33,064 nucleotides of DNA. Source: Actinomycetota bacterium (GTDB taxonomy: Bacteria > Actinomycetota > Actinomycetes > S36-B12 > UBA5976). Positions 28,835 through 33,064 of this stretch are shown here, piece by piece. A program made the position numbers and the translations under genes. The DNA lies in contig JAQCGN010000008.1 of NCBI GenBank assembly GCA_027730605.1, positions 1-33,064 of the forward strand, read 5' to 3'. The notes under the pieces were generated by a model. It did no database searches. It had not been told where the DNA came from and saw nothing but the letters and a program-made list of their open reading frames with translations. How positions within the stretch are numbered: position 1 is the stretch's first letter; each line of letters begins with the position of its first letter.

Positions 28835-29619
28835 GAGTAGTTAACTCTTCCATAACTAATTCTTTTTGCATTGATATTTGTTTTAGCCAGTTTTAATCCC
28901 GGGCGTCTGGTGTGCCAAATCTTTCCTTTGCCAGCATAAATTGCTACATGATAAACAGTTCCCTGTTTATTATGATAAAAAACTAAATCTCCAGGAAGTA
29001 ATTCTTCTTTTGTAATTTTTGGAGTTTCACGTCTCATGTCTCTTGAAGTTCTTCCAAAAGTTACCCCAACTGGTTTCATGGCATAAAGCACAAAACCTGA
29101 ACAATCAAATCCACTAGTAGATGTGCCACCACGTCTATATCGGGTTCCTTTAACAGTTGCAGCTCTTGCTAACACTTTGGAAACTTTGGCAGCTCGTGTA
29201 GTTGCTGTTGCTAAATCATCACCAACAACAACGTCTTCTGGCTTTACTAAATCAGCTGAAGAATCTTCCACTTCCCCATCTTCAACAATTGGGGTGTTTT
29301 TTTCTTCTCTGTTTATTGCTACAAATAATGCCCTCCACCCTGCAGGTCCAAAAGTTAATCCATCATCCACATCACCTTGAACTTCATAAAATTCTGCAAT
29401 TGCTGCCGTTGTGGCAGGACCATATTTTCCATTTGCTACTGGAATTGGATAACCAAGTTTAATTAAGGCTTGCTGAACTTTTTTTACTGAACTATTTTCA
29501 ACTCCTCGACTTAATTTTTCTCTACCTGGATATGCGGGTATTTCATCGGCAAATGATGGGGTGGCATAACCAGTAGCAATCAATAAAGTTGCCAGGATGC
29601 TGATGAATATTTTTCTCAT
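28831..29619 (-). CDS. Secreted NlpC/P60 peptidoglycan hydrolase with N-terminal peptidoglycan-binding domain
   Basis: Signal peptide MRKIFISILATLLIATGYATPSFA; VKKVQQALIKLGYPIPVANGKYGPATTAAIAEF; GTRYRRGGTSTSGFDCSGFVLYAM; LLPGDLVFYHNKQGTVYHVAIYAGKGKIWH. Confidence 0.93.
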   Translation of the reverse strand: MRKIFISILATLLIATGYATPSFADEIPAYPGREKLSRGVENSSVKKVQQALIKLGYPIPVANGKYGPATTAAIAEFYEVQGDVDDGLTFGPAGWRALFVAINREEKNTPIVEDGEVEDSSADLVKPEDVVVGDDLATATTRAAKVSKVLARAATVKGTRYRRGGTSTSGFDCSGFVLYAMKPVGVTFGRTSRDMRRETPKITKEELLPGDLVFYHNKQGTVYHVAIYAGKGKIWHTRRPGLKLAKTNINAKRISYGRVNYS

Positions 29620-29752
29620 GACTTCCAAAATAACACTATGAATTGATTTTGGTGCTATACAAATGAGCACAGTTGTGAATGAAGTGACGAGAATCTCACA
29701 CATTTAGCAGAAAAGATTTGTGCTCTAACTAGTCAACTCCTAATCTATACCC

Positions 29753-31144
29753 ATGACTAGTGTGATGTGGTTTCGTCGAGATCTGCGACTGCATGATCAC
29801 CCTGCCTTAAATGCTGCAATTGAATCTGCCTTTCTTGATGGTGATGGTCAAGTTGTTGCATTATTTAATATTGACCCCAAAGTTTTTGATGATGCAGGAG
29901 CTCCTTTACAGGCTTATCAAAATGCATCCTTAACAAAACTAAATGAATCGCTAAATGGAAATCTTCTAATTAGATATGGGGATCCGAAAGAAGTATTAGT
30001 GGAAATAGTCAAAGCATGTAATGCCAAAACTGTTCATATTTCAGAAGATTTTGAACCATATGGTCGAATCCGAGATGTTGAAGTTGAAAAAGAACTAGCA
30101 AAAATAAATGTAAAGTTAATAAGAACAGGTTCTGCATATGCTGTGGCACCTTTTAGGGTTAAGAAAGATGATGGAACTCCATATCGAGTTTACACACCTT
30201 TTTACAGATCTTGGTTGAAACATGGTTGGAGAAAACCAGCACAAAAGTTTAAGAAAAATCCTCCCTGGTTAATGCCACTGCCCAGTCAAGAATTACCAAA
30301 AGTAAGTATTGATATTGAGATACCACCAGCTGGTGAAGATAATGCTTTGAAGCAATTTGATAAATTTCTGAATTCAGCAATTATTGGTTATGACCAAAAC
30401 AGAAATAGACCTGATTTAGAAGGCACTTCTCGATTAAGTATCCCTTTAAGATTTGGGGAAATTCATCCCCGCACAATATTGCAAGAATTAAATGAGTCAA
30501 AAGATCATGACACTTTTAGAAAAGAAATTTGTTGGCGCGAATTTTATGCTGAGGTTCTTGCCACTGCTCCAGAAAGTGAAACAAAGTCATTAGATCAAAA
30601 ATGGGAATTAATGGGTTGGGACCAAGAAAAAGACTTTGCCCAAAGGTTAACTAAATGGCAAGAAGGTAAAACTGGTTTTCCCATAGTTGATGCAGGAATG
30701 CGACAACTTAAACAAACCGGTTGGATGCATAACCGTGTAAGAATGATTGTTGCTTCTTTTCTTGTTAAAGATTTACACATTCATTGGATTCATGGCGCTA
30801 AATGGTTTATGAAACATTTGCTTGATGGAGATATTGCAAGTAATTCTCATGGTTGGCAATGGACAGCAGGATGTGGAACTGATGCATCTCCTTATTACCG
30901 AATTTTTAATCCCATGATGCAAGCAGAAAAATTTGACCCTGATGCAAAATATGTTCACAAATATATTCCTGAATTAAAACATTTAACAGGAATGAAAGCC
31001 CACACACCTTGGGAACAACCAGATGGTTACATCAACAATTACCCACCAAGAATGGTCGATCACGCACAAGAACGTGAAGAAACTTTAAGAAGATATAAAG
31101 CAAGTAAGGGAGAAAAAATTATTAAGGAGAAATTCTCTCAATAA
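29753..31144 (+). CDS. phr: Deoxyribodipyrimidine photolyase (cryptochrome/photolyase family, class I)
   Basis: VMWFRRDLRLHDHPALNAA, GTSRLSIPLRFGEIHPRTI, CWREFYAEVL, GFPIVDAGMRQLKQTGWMHNRVRMIVASFLVKDLHIHW, NSHGWQWTAGCGTDASPYYRIFNPMMQAEKFDPDAKYVHKYIPEL. Confidence 0.96.
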   Translation: MTSVMWFRRDLRLHDHPALNAAIESAFLDGDGQVVALFNIDPKVFDDAGAPLQAYQNASLTKLNESLNGNLLIRYGDPKEVLVEIVKACNAKTVHISEDFEPYGRIRDVEVEKELAKINVKLIRTGSAYAVAPFRVKKDDGTPYRVYTPFYRSWLKHGWRKPAQKFKKNPPWLMPLPSQELPKVSIDIEIPPAGEDNALKQFDKFLNSAIIGYDQNRNRPDLEGTSRLSIPLRFGEIHPRTILQELNESKDHDTFRKEICWREFYAEVLATAPESETKSLDQKWELMGWDQEKDFAQRLTKWQEGKTGFPIVDAGMRQLKQTGWMHNRVRMIVASFLVKDLHIHWIHGAKWFMKHLLDGDIASNSHGWQWTAGCGTDASPYYRIFNPMMQAEKFDPDAKYVHKYIPELKHLTGMKAHTPWEQPDGYINNYPPRMVDHAQEREETLRRYKASKGEKIIKEKFSQ

Positions 31145-31769
31145 TCCAGCTTTTTTCTTTTTTAGTAAATCTAATTCGATCATGCAACCTTGAAGGTCTA
31201 CCTTGCCAGAATTCAACACTTTCAGGTTTAAGAATATAACCACCCCAGTAATCAGGCATCGGAACTTCTTCTGGATATTTGTCCATAAACTCTTTTACTT
31301 TTTGTTCTAATACTTCTCTGTTTTTTATTACTTGTGATTGATTGCTTACCCAAGCACTTATTCTTGATCCATAGGGTCTGGTTTGAAAATATTCATTTGA
31401 TTCTTCTCTACTAATTTCAGAAACTTTCCCCTTCACAATTACTTGACGATGTTGGGATAACCAAGAAAATAGCAATGTTGCTTGAGGATTTTCTGCTAAA
31501 TCTTTTGCTTTATCTGATTGCTTATTGCTAAAGAAGATAAAACCTTTTTCATCAGCTGATTTTAATAAGACATTGCGAGCAGAAGGTTCTCCATTTTTAT
31601 TTGCTGTAGATAACACCATTGCATTTGGTTCTGATACTAAATTAGCGATGGCTTCTTGTAACCAGATGTTGAACTGTTGAATTGGGTTGTGGTTTACGTC
31701 ACTTTCATTAAGTTCTCCTTGTTCATAGGAAATTCTTAATGATTCAAACCATTGTGTGGAATCAGACAT
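31122..31769 (-). CDS. pdxH: Pyridoxamine 5'-phosphate oxidase
   Basis: PNAMVLSTANKNGEPSARNVLLKSADEKGFIFFSNKQSDKAKDLAENPQATLLFSW; PDYWGGYILKPESVEFWQGRPSRLHDRIRF. Confidence 0.96.
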   Translation of the reverse strand: MSDSTQWFESLRISYEQGELNESDVNHNPIQQFNIWLQEAIANLVSEPNAMVLSTANKNGEPSARNVLLKSADEKGFIFFSNKQSDKAKDLAENPQATLLFSWLSQHRQVIVKGKVSEISREESNEYFQTRPYGSRISAWVSNQSQVIKNREVLEQKVKEFMDKYPEEVPMPDYWGGYILKPESVEFWQGRPSRLHDRIRFTKKEKSWIIERISP

Positions 31770-31777
31770 AACCCGAT

Positions 31778-31791
31778 TCCACCATGGTGGA
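31778..31791. promoter_or_regulatory. 14-nt perfect palindrome TCCACCATGGTGGA in the pdxH/citrate synthase divergent intergenic region
   Basis: Read directly; lies between divergently transcribed starts at 31769 and 31843. Confidence 0.45.
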
Positions 31792-31842
31792 GTAGTTAGG
31801 TAAAGATAGTGCTAACAAAACTCCTCAATGCGAAGGTGAGAA

Positions 31843-32949
31843 ATGCCAGATTTTGTTCCCGGTCTTGAAGGAATTGTGGCCTTTGAAACAACAATTGCTG
31901 AACCAGATCGCGAAGGCGGAGCACTTCGTTATCGCGGAGTTGATATTGAAGATTTAGTTGGTCGTGTTTCATTTGGTCCTGTGTGGGGATTATTAGTTGA
32001 CGACAATTTTTCTCCCGGATTACCCATTCCAGATGTTCACCAAATTCCTATTAGAACTGGTGATACTCGAGTAGATGTGCAAAGTGCTGTTGCACAATTA
32101 GCTGCTCGTTGGAAATTAAAACCAATGTTAGATATCGATCATGTGCAAATTAGAGAAGATTTAGCAAGAACCACCGCTGCCACCTTAATGTATGTTGCAC
32201 AATCTGCTCGTGGTGAACAAACACCTGTTAGTGAAGAACACATCACAAATTCAAAAACTGCCGTTGAAAGATTCATGAAGAGATGGCGCGGAGAACCAGA
32301 TCCAAAACACATTAAGGCAGTTGATGCATATTTTGTTTCAGCAGCAGAACATGGCATGAATGCATCAACTTTCACAGCACGAGTAATTGCTTCAACTGGA
32401 GCAGATGTTGCTGCCGCTATTTCTGGTGCCATAGGTGCAATGAGTGGACCACTTCATGGTGGTGCACCAAGTCGTGTGTTGCACATGATTGAAGATATTG
32501 AAAAAGGAATTGATCCAACTACTTATATTAAAAAACTACTTGATTCTAAAGAAAGATTGATGGGCTTTGGTCATCGAGTTTACAGAGCACAAGATCCAAG
32601 AGCAAAAGTGTTAAGAAGAACTGCTAAAGAATTAGGTGCTCCACGATATGAAATTGCTGAAGCTTTAGAAAAAGCAGCACTAAAAGAATTACATGAAAGA
32701 CATCCCGAGCGTGTATTAGAAACTAACGTTGAATTCTGGGCTGCAATTGTTTTGGATTATGCCCAAGTTCCAGCAAACATGTTTACTTCAATGTTTACTT
32801 GTGCTCGATTAGCTGGTTGGTCTGCTCATATTTTGGAACAAAAGATTACTGGCAAATTGGTCAGACCTTCAGCAAATTACATTGGCAAAGGTCCAAGGGG
32901 TGCTGAAACTGTGGCAGGTTTTTCCGACAAAATACAACCCTCTTACTAA
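31843..32949 (+). CDS. Citrate synthase family protein (citrate synthase 2-like)
   Basis: GLEGIVAFETTIAEPDREGGALRYRGVDIEDLV, ALHGMNASTFTARV-like SAAEHGMNASTFTARVIASTGAD, GPLHGGAPSRVL, MGFGHRVYRAQDPRAKVLR. Confidence 0.93.
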   Translation: MPDFVPGLEGIVAFETTIAEPDREGGALRYRGVDIEDLVGRVSFGPVWGLLVDDNFSPGLPIPDVHQIPIRTGDTRVDVQSAVAQLAARWKLKPMLDIDHVQIREDLARTTAATLMYVAQSARGEQTPVSEEHITNSKTAVERFMKRWRGEPDPKHIKAVDAYFVSAAEHGMNASTFTARVIASTGADVAAAISGAIGAMSGPLHGGAPSRVLHMIEDIEKGIDPTTYIKKLLDSKERLMGFGHRVYRAQDPRAKVLRRTAKELGAPRYEIAEALEKAALKELHERHPERVLETNVEFWAAIVLDYAQVPANMFTSMFTCARLAGWSAHILEQKITGKLVRPSANYIGKGPRGAETVAGFSDKIQPSY

Positions 32950-32951
32950 AC

Positions 32952-33064
32952 ATGGGTAAAGAAACACCTCAATTAATTATTCCTGAAAATTTAAAACCTA
33001 AAGATTTACGCTTTGGATCAGGTCCATCAAAAATTAGAGCAACACAAATTGCTGCCCTAGCTGC
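32952..33064 (+). CDS. serC: Phosphoserine aminotransferase, 5' end only (truncated by window)
   Basis: MGKETPQLIIPENLKPKDLRFGSGPSKIRATQIAALA..., the actinobacterial SerC N-terminus. Confidence 0.85.
   Translation, partial: MGKETPQLIIPENLKPKDLRFGSGPSKIRATQIAALA

Overview
The window is a gene-dense, AT-rich bacterial chromosomal segment. Protein families and gene order indicate a streamlined low-GC actinobacterium; the acI/Nanopelagicales group is my inference, not proven from this window. Most of it is a conserved actinobacterial housekeeping neighbourhood: ppx, DUF501, ftsB-like, eno, mfd, pth, rplY, prs, glmU, tRNA-Gln, TetR, ispE, rsmA, tatD, metG, rsmI, pmt, a SepX/GlpR-like membrane protein, rimJ-like, galU, 5-FTHF cyclo-ligase, two crcB genes, an FmdB-type zinc ribbon, a SAF-domain protein, tRNA-Arg, mgtC, NlpC/P60, photolyase, pdxH, citrate synthase and the start of serC. 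I see no CRISPR array, transposon, prophage or clear defence island. The observations most worth checking are: (i) a SAF/CpaB-like gene split by a single in-frame TAA; (ii) a tRNA with a UAA anticodon but a short class I variable loop; (iii) loss of glp/moeA, rpfB and mazG from otherwise conserved gene strings, with the Glp receptor-like membrane gene retained; (iv) a lysine-repeat histone H1-like protein; (v) all seven convergent gene pairs abutting or overlapping; (vi) perfect palindromes upstream of rplY and between pdxH and citrate synthase. I did not identify a convincing wholly new multi-gene system.
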